Shown in pieces: positions 16,103 through 24,948 of a DNA stretch of 64,000 nt. Below the pieces are notes generated by a model. The model made no database searches, had not been told where the DNA came from, and saw only the letters and a list, made by a program, of their open reading frames with translations. Every line of letters begins with the position of its first letter. Position 1 is the first letter of the stretch. Position numbers and translations under genes: made by a program. Location: NCBI RefSeq assembly GCF_000340885.1, contig NC_020291.1:2975001-3039000 (forward strand), given 5' to 3'. The stretch comes from Clostridium saccharoperbutylacetonicum N1-4(HMT). Lineage in GTDB: Bacteria > Bacillota > Clostridia > Clostridiales > Clostridiaceae.

Positions 16103-17177
16103 AAAGTTTAGTATAATTTTTATGATGGCTTTTATGTTTATTGGGATTGAAATGATTCAAAATGGAAGCGTTGCTAATGCAGCTACAGACTATACAAGAG
16201 GAGTACAATATCTTAATCCTCTGGAAGGTTTCAACAGATTCGATGATAGCGATGGCAGAATCACATATTCTAGCAACTTTAAAGAAATTACCCAAGTAGA
16301 GCCAAGTACAAGTAGTACTTCAAGTTTATATAACAAAAATAGAATGGATTTATCAAATAGTGCAGGTGATGGTACAATTAAATTTTCTTTTTATGGAACG
16401 GATATAGCACTAATAGATTGTATAGCTAATAATAGAACTCAAAATTGTACTATAAGTTTCGATGGTGGAAATACTAATGAAATATTTACATCGTATAGTA
16501 GTTCTTATAGTCCAACAAGCGCTATTGCACAAAGTGCTTTTTATGTAAAAAAGGGACTTGAGAATAAAAGACATGATGTAATAATTAGCATTCCTGCATC
16601 TAGTACAACTTGGTTTTGTATCGACGCTATAGATATAAATGGTTATTTATTATATAATAATGAATCAATAACATTAGACAAATCAACTATAAATTTAACA
16701 GAAGGTGACTCAGATAAACTAACTGCAATAACGACTCCATCAGCAGTAGGAGCAACATGGACATCAAGTGATCCTTCAATAGCAACAATAGAGGTAGATC
16801 CTACTAATGGTAAACTTATAAAAGTAAATGCGATTAAAGAAGGAACTTGTACAATAACTGCAACAACAGCAGATGGTAGCAATTTAAGTGCATCATGTAC
16901 TATAAATGTAACTAAAAAAGATGTTCCTAAACCAGATAATCCAACAACTGATACAAAAACAGGAGCAATTTTAATAATAAACTTAACAGATGGAGAAACA
17001 AAAGTATTTGATGTATCAAGTTCAGAAGTAGATAAGTTTAAATCTTGGTACAATAATAAATCAGAATTTGAAAATAAGTTAACATATATATTTAATAAAA
17101 CAGTAAATTCTAATATATCAGTGGAAGAAGATGTTGTACATAATCAAATAACATCTTTTGAAATAAGAAAATATTAA
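16086..17177 (+). CDS. Secreted BIG2 (Ig-like) protein, cassette 1
   Basis: 363 residues; GGGAG ribosome site 9 bp ahead of ATG 16086. Signal peptide (about 1-34, ending VANAATD), an N-terminal beta-rich domain (about 40-190) resembling a carbohydrate-binding jelly roll, a BIG2 Ig-like domain (about 193-277: ITLDKSTINLTEGDSDKLTA.. ending CTINVT), a Pro/Asp linker and a C-terminal domain (about 295-363, ILIINLTDGETKVFDVSSSEVDKF). The leader MINYFKKFSIIFMMAF is nearly the same as in the gene at 17466. Probably extracellular or surface bound; no sortase or choline-binding anchor is visible. Confidence 0.75.
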   Translation: MINYFKKFSIIFMMAFMFIGIEMIQNGSVANAATDYTRGVQYLNPLEGFNRFDDSDGRITYSSNFKEITQVEPSTSSTSSLYNKNRMDLSNSAGDGTIKFSFYGTDIALIDCIANNRTQNCTISFDGGNTNEIFTSYSSSYSPTSAIAQSAFYVKKGLENKRHDVIISIPASSTTWFCIDAIDINGYLLYNNESITLDKSTINLTEGDSDKLTAITTPSAVGATWTSSDPSIATIEVDPTNGKLIKVNAIKEGTCTITATTADGSNLSASCTINVTKKDVPKPDNPTTDTKTGAILIINLTDGETKVFDVSSSEVDKFKSWYNNKSEFENKLTYIFNKTVNSNISVEEDVVHNQITSFEIRKY

Positions 17178-17191
17178 TATGTAGTTTATAT

Positions 17192-17226
17192 AAGGACACT
17201 TGCGGAAATGTAAGTGTCTTTTTACT
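17192..17226 (+). terminator. Terminator after BIG2 cassette 1
   Basis: AAGGACACTT (17192-17201) pairs with AAGTGTCTT (17212-17220), followed by TTTT. The text after it, CTGCATAATAGGAAT, is also found after the second cassette. Confidence 0.8.
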
Positions 17227-17360
17227 GCATAATAGGAATAATGAGCGTAATAATTAAATAAAAATTATAAGCATAATTAAGGACTTTCAATAGTCTTTTT
17301 TCTTGTTCATATTTGACGCATACATTGCTTCTAGATAGACTATATGTTTAATTTGGAAAA

Positions 17361-17453
17361 ATGGCAGAATTTGTATTACGATTTTTGTTGGATTTAACTA
17401 ATTATGAGATTAAAATAATTGATGAACATGTTCATAATTTAATGAATAAATAG
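17361..17453 (+). CDS. Small frame upstream of the second BIG2 cassette (30 aa)
   Basis: 30-residue frame MAEFVLRFLLDLTNYEIKII.. matching the core of the 55-aa frame at 15935. It ends 12 bp before the next gene. GGAAAA is the only ribosome-site-like text. Likely a duplicated remnant or a short real peptide. Confidence 0.3.
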   Translation: MAEFVLRFLLDLTNYEIKIIDEHVHNLMNK

Positions 17454-17465
17454 GAGAACTGATAA

Positions 17466-19142
17466 ATGAAAAATTATTTTAAAAAGTTTAGTGTAATGTT
17501 TATAATTGCTTTTGCTATTATGTTTGGAAATTTTACTAATGCGTTTGCAGTCAGCCATGTGTTGTCAGTCAGCTACGCTACCACAGTACGCATTAATGAT
17601 ACAACTATAAGTTTCGATAAAGTTATTTATGTAGATCCACAAAATGGAGATGACATTACAGGTCTTGGAAATGAAAAATATCCATATAGTACAATCAAAA
17701 GGGCTTTAGAAGTGTGTAGTGCTAAAGGTTCTGCTATATTTTTAAAAGGTACTACTAAAGAAACAACTAATCCTATTAATCTTGCTAGTAAAAGTGTCAC
17801 TATTATAGGTGATTATTTAAAATATGGCTCTAAAATAACTAGCAGTATAAGTAATGGATCTATAAATATATATAATGTTTATTTATCTAATTCAAGTACT
17901 GCTACTTATGGTGAAATATTTGCTAGCATAGCAAGTCTTAATTTATATAATTGTATATTTGAAGAAAATTCATATTATACTAACGTAAGTGTAACTAGTT
18001 CTAATTTTTATAACTGTCTAATAATTAAACAAGGTATTAAATATAATAGTACTATTAATTATGTAAATTGTGCATTTAAGGCAAAGATAGCGACTAATGA
18101 TACTTGTGTAAGTAATGTGACTTATGATGATAAATTTAAATTAACTTCAGATTCAGGTCGTTGGCAAAATGAAGGTACAGGAAAAAATCCAGATGGAACA
18201 GTAGCTAATATGGGACTTTATGGTGGACAGTTTGCATGGGGAACTTGGACTGGTAATAAAGAATCTATATTATTAAATAAATCAACAATGATATTAACGG
18301 AAGATGCTTCAGAACAATTAACTGCAACAACAACACCAGCAGGTGTAGGTGTAACATGGAAATCAAGTAATGAATCAAATGCGACAGTAGATTCAAATGG
18401 TAAAGTTACAGCGATAAAAGAAGGACAAGCAACTATAACAGCTACTACTTCTGATGGTTTAACTGCGATATGTATAGTAACTGTAACTAAAAAAGCAGAG
18501 CAAGAGTCAATATCACTAAATAAATCAACTACAAATTTAATAATAGATGATTCAGAAACTTTAATAGCAACAACAACTCCAGCAGGAGCACAAGTAACAT
18601 GGAAATCAAGTGATTCTTCAGTAGCAACAGTAGATTCAGCTGGTAAAGTAACTGCGGCAAAAGAAGGAACTTGTACTATAATAGCGACAACTGCTGATGG
18701 ATTAACTGCTAAATGTGTTGTGACTGTAATACCAAAAGGAACAGATCCAAATCCTCAACCAATAGATACAGAGTATATAACTAATATTGCTCATGCCAAA
18801 GGTACCAATACAAATAATCCTGGTGGAGAGGTTACGATTATATTTCATGGATCATCTGACACTAAATTGAGTTTAGTAAAAACAGCAGATGTAAAAGACG
18901 TATGGATAGGAGATAATTTCACGTATACCCTTGTAATTACTAATACTGGGACAAAGACAGCTAAAGCAGTAGTGGTTAAGGATCCAGCGCCAAATCATAT
19001 AGATTTTAATGTTAATGGAGTAACAACTACTCAAGGAACAGTTGATTCAAGTTCAACATCTAAAAACATTATAGTTAATGTTGGAGATATACTACCTGGA
19101 GGAACAGTAACAATTAAAATACCTTCAACTGTAATAGCATAA
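17466..19142 (+). CDS. Secreted beta-helix/BIG2/DUF11 protein, cassette 2
   Basis: 558 residues; AGGAG ahead of ATG 17466. Signal peptide (about 1-29), a right-handed beta-helix, pectate-lyase-like domain (about 50-255, opening IYVDPQNGDDITGLGNEKYP), two BIG2 domains (about 270-345 and 348-425, both with TTTPAG..VTWKSS) and a C-terminal DUF11-like domain (about 455-558, TYTLVITNTGTKTAKAVVVKD). Likely a secreted or surface multi-domain binding protein. The leader, upstream small frame and downstream hairpin are duplicated from cassette 1; the middle domains are different, so shuffling has occurred. Confidence 0.75.
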   Translation: MKNYFKKFSVMFIIAFAIMFGNFTNAFAVSHVLSVSYATTVRINDTTISFDKVIYVDPQNGDDITGLGNEKYPYSTIKRALEVCSAKGSAIFLKGTTKETTNPINLASKSVTIIGDYLKYGSKITSSISNGSINIYNVYLSNSSTATYGEIFASIASLNLYNCIFEENSYYTNVSVTSSNFYNCLIIKQGIKYNSTINYVNCAFKAKIATNDTCVSNVTYDDKFKLTSDSGRWQNEGTGKNPDGTVANMGLYGGQFAWGTWTGNKESILLNKSTMILTEDASEQLTATTTPAGVGVTWKSSNESNATVDSNGKVTAIKEGQATITATTSDGLTAICIVTVTKKAEQESISLNKSTTNLIIDDSETLIATTTPAGAQVTWKSSDSSVATVDSAGKVTAAKEGTCTIIATTADGLTAKCVVTVIPKGTDPNPQPIDTEYITNIAHAKGTNTNNPGGEVTIIFHGSSDTKLSLVKTADVKDVWIGDNFTYTLVITNTGTKTAKAVVVKDPAPNHIDFNVNGVTTTQGTVDSSSTSKNIIVNVGDILPGGTVTIKIPSTVIA

Positions 19143-19182
19143 ATTGATTGTTTTAAAAGATAATTAAATATAAAGGTTATAA

Positions 19183-19215
19183 AAGGTACTTGCAGAATGT
19201 AGGTACCTTTAAATA
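19183..19215 (+). terminator. Terminator-like hairpin after BIG2 cassette 2
   Basis: AAAGGTAC (19183-19190) with GTACCTTT (19204-19211), 13-nt loop; followed by AAATATTGCTGCATAATAGGAAT, the same tail as at 17224. T-run is short. The remaining 19216-19480 has no convincing gene. Confidence 0.6.
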
Positions 19216-19492
19216 TTGCTGCATAATAGGAATGGGGGATGTATTATATGTACTAATTTGCATAAACAAGTGTAAAATAGAAGAAGTGGAAATAATGTTG
19301 TATAATTTACATGGCCATAAGTTATTTTTCATGAAGAATAAACTGAACATAATATTAGATACTGAAATCTTAGATGGAGTTTTGCAAGTGCGCATCAAAT
19401 AATTAAACTTAAATTTAATATTAGGTAGAAATAAAAATGACTGATTAATTTTTAAAATCTATTGACGTATGTTTTTTATTATTTACATAATC

Positions 19493-19521
19493 ATGCTATG
19501 TTTTGTATAATGAGGTATATT
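19493..19521 (+). promoter_or_regulatory. Shared promoter motif, copy 4
   Basis: ATGCTA (19493-19498), 17 bp, TATATT (19516-19521), preceded by TATTTACATAATCATGC as at 12220. It precedes the cell-wall-binding protein gene at 19550. Confidence 0.5.
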
Positions 19522-19549
19522 ATACTAATGAAAGCGGGGAATAATAATT

Positions 19550-20059
19550 ATGAAAAAAAAGTTACTAGCTATCTTGATAACATCTACGCTGACTATATTA
19601 ATATTACCAATGGGGATAAATGCAGAATGGAGAAGTGATAGTCATGGGTATTGGTATGCAGAAGGGAATAGTTGGGCTCTAGGTTGGAAACAAATAGACG
19701 ACAACTGGTATTATTTTGATAAAAATGGATATGTGGTTAAAAACATGGTTGTTGATGGTTACATTCTTGGAATAGATGGTGCATGGGTGGAAAATAAGCA
19801 GAATGATATTTCAATGTTGAAATCTGGTAAAACTATTATAAAAGATTATAAAATAACAGTATTCTACGAAAAAGCAACTGGTAAAATAGTAAAATGTGTT
19901 GATGGAGTCAAATCATATTCAATACTAGATGCTTCAGCAAAACAAGATGAATTAGAGAAAAAATATGGCATTATAGTTATTGGAAAAGATGTAGAAGTTC
20001 AGTATGGATATGAAAATTACAAAGTAATAAATGGTCAAATAGTATATATAAAAAAATAA
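19550..20059 (+). CDS. Secreted protein with choline-type cell-wall-binding repeats
   Basis: 169 residues; GCGGGGA ribosome site ahead of ATG 19550. Signal peptide (about 1-25, ..ILPMGINA), then aromatic cell-wall-binding repeats (about 27-80: GYWYAEGNSWALGWKQIDD, NWYYFDKNGYVV) and a C-terminal domain of about 85 residues (SMLKSGKTIIKDYKITVFYEKATG..) without recognised family. The repeats usually attach proteins to choline or similar decorations on wall polymers, as in the broken amidase at 13513. Single-gene unit with its own promoter and terminator. Confidence 0.75.
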   Translation: MKKKLLAILITSTLTILILPMGINAEWRSDSHGYWYAEGNSWALGWKQIDDNWYYFDKNGYVVKNMVVDGYILGIDGAWVENKQNDISMLKSGKTIIKDYKITVFYEKATGKIVKCVDGVKSYSILDASAKQDELEKKYGIIVIGKDVEVQYGYENYKVINGQIVYIKK

Positions 20060-20104
20060 TTATTGAATAATTTATTTTACATATTTGTTATTGGCATTAT
20101 AAAT

Positions 20105-20150
20105 GGAACCTAGTGAAATGATATAAATTTTATTAGGTTCTTTTTTTGTA
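20105..20150 (+). terminator. Terminator after the wall-binding protein
   Basis: GGAACCTA (20105) pairs with TAGGTTC (20134) in a long-loop hairpin followed by TTTTTTT. Confidence 0.8.
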
Positions 20151-20276
20151 AAAATTTGTTTTAATGAAGGCACTTTTTATGGGGTTTTATTTTATTTTTT
20201 TTAAAGGAATTAATTAATATGTGAAGAATTAATTGTGTATATATATATTAATGTAGATTATAGGGAGGAAATGATT

Positions 20277-20477
20277 ATGAGTGATTGTCATAACCTGGAA
20301 AAATGTGGATTTGTGAAAAAATATGGTGAATCAAAAGCTCTTGCAGTAAAGGGCTTTGTAGCAATGTATTGCATGAGCGAGAAACAAGAAGAGTGCAAAA
20401 GGAAAGAGTACAAACAAAAAAATGGAGTCCCACCAATAGATGAAATGCTTCCTAATGGAGGTATGATAAAGGATTGA
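20277..20477 (+). CDS. Small Cys-rich protein next to a chemoreceptor (66 aa)
   Basis: 66 residues from ATG 20277, chosen over ATG 20271 because AGGGAGG (20262-20268) is 8 bp away. Pattern C-x5-C-x-F-x3-Y near the N terminus (CHNLEKCGFVKKY), then YCMSEKQEEC and an ending with P..EMLPNGGMI. Short proteins of this type (paired Cys, YC..CxR, Pro near Leu-Pro-Asn-Gly) occur beside chemotaxis and signalling genes in many bacteria; a metal or Fe-S site is plausible. It is 53 bp ahead of the chemoreceptor and probably co-transcribed. Confidence 0.7.
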   Translation: MSDCHNLEKCGFVKKYGESKALAVKGFVAMYCMSEKQEECKRKEYKQKNGVPPIDEMLPNGGMIKD

Positions 20478-20530
20478 ATAGAAAATGTGACAAAGTTAAA
20501 AATTATTAAATACTTTGAGGGGGAGTTATT

Positions 20531-22246
20531 TTGAAACTGTTTGAAAATTTAAAGACTGCACAAAAACTGATTTTTTCATTTATCTTAGTATCAATTTTTA
20601 TAGTAATAGTAGGTGGTATTGGTATTTTTAATATGAAAACAATTAAAGAGAATTCAAATTCTATGCACGATTATAATTTCGAATCAATAAAGCAACTATC
20701 CGTTTTAAAGAGTAATTTAGGAGATATTCGTAGCGACCTATTGAAGTTAAACTATCAGAGAAATATAAATAATCAAAATGAGCAACTGGAGAAAGAAATA
20801 GATAAATTTTATAATGAAACTATTAGTATAATGTCAAATTATGAAAAAACAATATTGTCAGATGAGGAGAAACCGGCTTTTGGTAGACTTAAGGAGGATG
20901 TACAGGCATATAAAAGCAATTATGATGTAGTTATTAAGCTTGTAAATGACAATAAATATGACGAAGCAGATGGATATTATTCTAATTTAACAAAAATCAG
21001 ATCAAAAATATATGATGACTTAAGTGAATTAATAGAAATTAATGTAAATCAAGCAGATAAAGCTAATGAAGATAATAATGTAACTTATAATAATTCTTTA
21101 TATAAAATAATTATTATAACTTCTTTAATATTAATTATTTCAATTATTTTAGGTGCTTTAATATCACTTTGGATTTCAAGGCAATTAAAAAAAGTGTTAA
21201 ATTTTGCTGAAGCACTTGGAGATGGAGATCTGACTCAAATAATTAATATTGACACAAATGAAGAAATTGGGAATATGGCTAAAGCATTAAACAAAGCTAA
21301 TCTAAACATAAAAGATCTAATTAGTGAAATAATTAATAGTGCAAGTGACATAAGTTCAACTAGTGAGGAACTATCCGCAACGACTGAAGAGGTTTCATCA
21401 AAGATGGAAGTGGTAAACGAATCTATAGAGCAAATATCTAAAAGGGTTCAAGACTTAAGTGCAACTACTGAAGAAGTAAATGCATCGACAGAGGAAATAA
21501 GCGCTAATACTAGTAGGCTTGCAAATAGAGCTAGTGATGCAGAGGTTTCAGTTGGAGAGATTAAAAAACGTGCACTTGATATTAAAAATAAAGCTTCAAA
21601 AAATATAGATGAAAGTAATATTATATACCTAGAAAATCGTACTAACATTTTGACTGCGATTGAAGAAGCTAAGGTAGTAGAAGAGATAAAAATTATGGCA
21701 GATTCTATTGGAGATATATCAGAACAAACTAATTTACTTGCATTAAATGCTGCAATAGAGGCTGCAAGAGCAGGTGAACAAGGTAAGGGCTTTGCTATAG
21801 TTGCAGATGAAGTAAGAAAGCTTGCAGAACAATCTTCGGGAGCTGTTGCGAATATTCAGGAGTTGGTTAATCAAGTGCAATTTGCAGTTACTAAACTTTC
21901 GCTAAGTGGAGAAGATGTACTTAAGTTTATGGATAATAATGTAAAACCAAACTATGAATTTCTTCATAACACAGGCATTCAGTATGAAAATGATTCTGAA
22001 TTTGTTAATAAGATTACACAAGAAATTTCGTTTTCTTCAAAGCAAATGAATGATGTAGTTGAACAAATAAGCTCTGCAATACAGAGTGTTTCTGCTACAG
22101 CAGAAGAATCAGCTGCAGGTTCTCAAGAAATATCTAGTAGTGTTAATGAAATAACTATTGCCATTAATGATGTAGCAAAATCAGCTCAAAGTCAGGCAGA
22201 ATTAGCCCAGAGACTTACTGCTATGATACAAAAATTTAAAGTATAA
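20531..22246 (+). CDS. Methyl-accepting chemotaxis protein
   Basis: 571 residues with a TTG start behind GAGGGGGAG. TM1 (about 12-34), extracellular four-helix-bundle sensor (about 35-187), TM2 (about 188-212), HAMP (about 213-265) and a cytoplasmic signalling domain with the hairpin tip [20 protein letters not shown] and [17 protein letters not shown]. Signals to CheA/CheW; ligand unknown. Sensor type 4HB_MCP_1 is inferred from helical pattern and position. The upstream 66-aa Cys protein may be a partner. A hairpin (CGACT/AGTCG within 22246-22284, then T-run) ends the unit. Confidence 0.93.
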   Translation: MKLFENLKTAQKLIFSFILVSIFIVIVGGIGIFNMKTIKENSNSMHDYNFESIKQLSVLKSNLGDIRSDLLKLNYQRNINNQNEQLEKEIDKFYNETISIMSNYEKTILSDEEKPAFGRLKEDVQAYKSNYDVVIKLVNDNKYDEADGYYSNLTKIRSKIYDDLSELIEINVNQADKANEDNNVTYNNSLYKIIIITSLILIISIILGALISLWISRQLKKVLNFAEALGDGDLTQIINIDTNEEIGNMAKALNKANLNIKDLISEIINSASDISSTSEELSATTEEVSSKMEVVNESIEQISKRVQDLSATTEEVNASTEEISANTSRLANRASDAEVSVGEIKKRALDIKNKASKNIDESNIIYLENRTNILTAIEEAKVVEEIKIMADSIGDISEQTNLLALNAAIEAARAGEQGKGFAIVADEVRKLAEQSSGAVANIQELVNQVQFAVTKLSLSGEDVLKFMDNNVKPNYEFLHNTGIQYENDSEFVNKITQEISFSSKQMNDVVEQISSAIQSVSATAEESAAGSQEISSSVNEITIAINDVAKSAQSQAELAQRLTAMIQKFKV

Positions 22247-22247
22247 A

Positions 22248-22284
22248 AAAATCGCAGGCGACTGTGGAGTCGAAGATTTTTTTT
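22248..22284 (+). terminator. Terminator after the chemoreceptor
   Basis: AAAAATC..CGACT pairs with AGTCG..GATTTTT in a bulged hairpin followed by a T-run that merges into repeat copy B. Confidence 0.6.
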
Positions 22285-22519
22285 ACGCATCTGCCTTTTC
22301 GAACGTATGTGAGAAAAATGTGCACATTAGAAAAGGCAGCTATGCTGCATATAAGAACATTTTATTAGAAAAGGCAGCTATGCTGCATATAAGAACATTT
22401 TATGCAGGCGAATATGATTTGTTTTTTATTCTTTTCTCATACACAACTCAGTTAAAGAGTCTTTTTTATATATTATCCACAGATTTTACTGCACTATAAA
22501 TTCCTAAAGAATAAAAAAA
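22278..22519 (-). repeat. Long intergenic repeat, copy B (inverted relative to 4471-4632)
   Basis: Reverse complement of copy A with clear identity at both ends and in the middle. It differs by an inserted 38-bp unit present twice in tandem (22327-22364 and 22365-22402), each holding a small hairpin GGCAGCTATGCTGC. Sits between two convergent genes. Together with copy A it brackets spoIVB, spo0A and the accessory region in inverted orientation. Confidence 0.75.
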
Positions 22520-22571
22520 TCCTTCTGTATTATTGATAATCTATTATATCAGTAATATAGAAGGATTTTAA
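22516..22571. terminator. Bidirectional terminator between chemoreceptor and PilZ gene
   Basis: AAATCCTTCT (22518) pairs with AGAAGGATTT (22559) with further pairing inside (TATTA.TGATA/TATCAGTAATA); T-rich on both strands outside the stem. Serves mainly the minus-strand PilZ gene. Confidence 0.8.
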
Positions 22572-22583
22572 TCTTTATAAAAA

Positions 22584-23258
22584 CTACTTAAATTCGGCAC
22601 TATCTTTCAATTTTTCTGAAACAAAATCTAAAATTAATTGTCTGTGATTTGTTTTTATATCATTAAATCTATAGGCCGCCCTTTGATGTTTAGTATCATC
22701 AGTGTGATCAAGTCTAATTTGTTCACAAAGGGAAATTATATTTTCGCTTTTTATATTTAAAGAAATAATTGCTAATTTACTATCTAATTCAATTTTTGGA
22801 AGCACAAAATACACTCCACCAGCACTGATATTTACCGTGTATGATTTTTTTAAAGATCTGAGGTATTTTGGCTCAACAGCATTTAACTTTTCGTAATTTA
22901 CTTCAGCTGGAAGTAGGGAATATTCTATATCCATAACAATAGGAAGTCTTTCATATTCTCTTCTTTCAATACCCAATAAAACTTGAGGTTTACTTATTAA
23001 TACAACTTGTTCATGATCATTTTGAGTGCAGGCAAGTACAACAGATGAGCATTTAATTGCTTGATGCTTATTTATTAATATTATTTTTACGGGTTGATCC
23101 TTAGATAAGATTATATATGAATCTTGTCTAGAATTAATTGTTATGCCTAAACAATCACTTGAGATTTTTTTTATAATTCCGTCTACTAAGGTCTTTTCAG
23201 GCGTGATAAATTTAATTATTTCATTTTCTTTTAAAGTATTTATATCGATGAATTCCAT
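22584..23258 (-). CDS. PilZ domain protein, c-di-GMP receptor (YcgR-like)
   Basis: 224 residues on the minus strand from the ATG at 23258, which has AAGAGGTG 6 bp upstream; a GTG three codons earlier overlaps that site. N-terminal YcgR-type beta domain (about 5-95), then PilZ (about 97-215) with the c-di-GMP motif RREYERLP and the downstream NISAGG. Binding c-di-GMP through the Arg pair and Asn/Ser/Gly loop is the family property; the target is often flagellar motor or surface polysaccharide. It stands alone and faces the chemoreceptor, consistent with motility control, which is inference. Confidence 0.88.
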   Translation of the reverse strand: MEFIDINTLKENEIIKFITPEKTLVDGIIKKISSDCLGITINSRQDSYIILSKDQPVKIILINKHQAIKCSSVVLACTQNDHEQVVLISKPQVLLGIERREYERLPIVMDIEYSLLPAEVNYEKLNAVEPKYLRSLKKSYTVNISAGGVYFVLPKIELDSKLAIISLNIKSENIISLCEQIRLDHTDDTKHQRAAYRFNDIKTNHRQLILDFVSEKLKDSAEFK

Positions 23259-23451
23259 TAGCAACACCTCTTAATATCATAAGTTAAAATATAATTTAAA
23301 ACTCACTGGCTGTAAATATTAAAGTGATAATGATTTACTCTTATATAATAATATCATAGAATAATTTGTTATAAAATAGTTTGAGGGGATTTTAATAACT
23401 TGACAAAGTGCATGTCATTATGTTAAGTTATCAAGAGCGTACTTTTAATTT

Positions 23452-23465
23452 AGTTCAGAGAAGCT
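23452..23465 (+). promoter_or_regulatory. PyrR-binding-like RNA element ahead of uraA
   Basis: AGTTCAGAGAAGCT differs from the Bacillus PyrR loop (AGTCCAGAGAGGCT) by two transitions. It sits in a small hairpin (TTAG/CTAA, with outer CTT/AAG pairs) directly next to the GGAGG ribosome site of uraA, so binding would block translation. Upstream, TTGACA (23400-23405) may be the -35 box. Confidence 0.5.
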
Positions 23466-23481
23466 AAGAAGGAGGATAAAT

Positions 23482-24777
23482 ATGACAACTAATGAATTAT
23501 ACGAAAACACAAACGATTTTGTGGACGTGACAGAAAAAATACCTTTAAAGAGGGCAATTCCTCTAAGTTTTCAACATCTATTTGCAATGTTTGGATCATC
23601 GGTTTTAGTTCCACTTATTTTTAAAATTGATCCAACAACTGTCTTATTTTTTAATGGTATAGGTACATTACTATATGCATTTCTCACTAAGAAAAAAATT
23701 CCAGCTTATTTAGGTTCAAGTTTTGCGTTTATTTCACCGGTATTATTATTATATAGTCAAGGCTATAATTTTGAAACAATACAAGGTGGTTTTGTAGCGG
23801 CAGGAGTAGTATTTTCAATTATAGCAATAATTGTTGGTTATACTGGTATAGGATGGGTTGATAAATTGTTTCCACCAGCAGCCATGGGTGCAATTATAAC
23901 TATAATTGGTTTAGAATTAGCAAGTACAGCCGCAGATATGGCTGGTTTCCCAGTAGGAGGAAGTAATACTCAAACCTTAAATGTTAGTTGGGTAATAGTA
24001 TCTTCTATAACTTTAGTCACAGTAATATTATGTAATGTTTTATTAAGAGGTTTTTTAAAACTTATACCTATATTAATTGGAGTTGTAGTAGGTTATATTG
24101 TATCCTTATCTATGGGATTAATAGATTTTAGCACAGTAAGCAACGCAAGCTTCTTTTTATTACCTAATATAAAAGTTGCACATTTTGATATAAATGCTAT
24201 TTTGACGATTTTACCTGCAACTTTTGTTGTAATAGCTGAACATGTAGGTCACTTAAAGGTTACAAGCAGCATTGTAGGTAAAGATTTAACAAAAGATCCA
24301 GGGCTTCATAGATCACTACTTGGAGATGGATTATCAACAATAATTTCTGGAATGTTTGGTTCGGTACCAACAACAACTTATGGAGAAAATATTGGAGTGT
24401 TAGCCTTAACTAAAGTTTATAGCGTATATGTAATTTGTGGTGCTGGATTAATTTCAATAATATTAGGTTTTTCAGGGAAGATGTCAGCGATTATAAGTAC
24501 AATCCCAACTCCTGTTATAGGAGGAGTTAGTTTGTTATTGTTTGGATCAATAGCAACCTCAGGACTTAGAACTTTTATTGAAGGAAAAGTTGATTTTTCT
24601 AAGTCAAGAAATTTAATTTTAACCTCAATAATATTTGTTATAGGTTTAAGTGGAATAAAATTGACTTTTGGAAGTACTGAAATTAAGGGAATGGGATTAG
24701 CAACTTTAGTAGCTATGGTGTTAAGCATAAGCTTTATGATATTTGATAAACTTGGAATAATGAATGAAAAAGAATAA
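23482..24777 (+). CDS. uraA: Uracil permease (NCS2 family)
   Basis: 431 residues with about 12-14 membrane segments. Family signs: early motif QHLFAMFGSSVLVP, the AEHVGH motif in the middle (residues about 253-258), and the TTYGENIGVLALTKVYS segment typical of the uracil branch of NCS2. Imports uracil with protons. AAGGAGG precedes the ATG. A PyrR-like element overlaps the ribosome site region, fitting pyrimidine control. Ends in a strong terminator at 24796. Uracil rather than xanthine is favoured by the TTYGEN segment. Confidence 0.9.
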   Translation: MTTNELYENTNDFVDVTEKIPLKRAIPLSFQHLFAMFGSSVLVPLIFKIDPTTVLFFNGIGTLLYAFLTKKKIPAYLGSSFAFISPVLLLYSQGYNFETIQGGFVAAGVVFSIIAIIVGYTGIGWVDKLFPPAAMGAIITIIGLELASTAADMAGFPVGGSNTQTLNVSWVIVSSITLVTVILCNVLLRGFLKLIPILIGVVVGYIVSLSMGLIDFSTVSNASFFLLPNIKVAHFDINAILTILPATFVVIAEHVGHLKVTSSIVGKDLTKDPGLHRSLLGDGLSTIISGMFGSVPTTTYGENIGVLALTKVYSVYVICGAGLISIILGFSGKMSAIISTIPTPVIGGVSLLLFGSIATSGLRTFIEGKVDFSKSRNLILTSIIFVIGLSGIKLTFGSTEIKGMGLATLVAMVLSISFMIFDKLGIMNEKE

Positions 24778-24795
24778 TTATATAAACTTTAATTA

Positions 24796-24839
24796 AAATT
24801 AAGGATATGGAAAGATGGTTCCATATCCTTAATTTTTTT
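24796..24839 (+). terminator. Terminator after uraA
   Basis: Sixteen-bp stem AATTAAGGATATGGAA (24797-24812) with TTCCATATCCTTAATT (24819-24834), then TTTTT. Confidence 0.9.
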
Positions 24840-24948
24840 GTGATGCATTACCTTTTAGTTCAAATCGTAGATTTATATTCAATTTATGAATATATAAGAT
24901 AATTTAAACAAAAACTACTCCTAAGATAATAAATAGGAGGAAAGTGTA

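Noticed and set aside
19190..19402. 70-codon plus-strand frame, with a shorter 35-codon version from ATG 19295
   Set aside because: The long form starts inside a terminator-like hairpin, the short form has only a weak ribosome site, and no family was recognised; not enough support for a gene.
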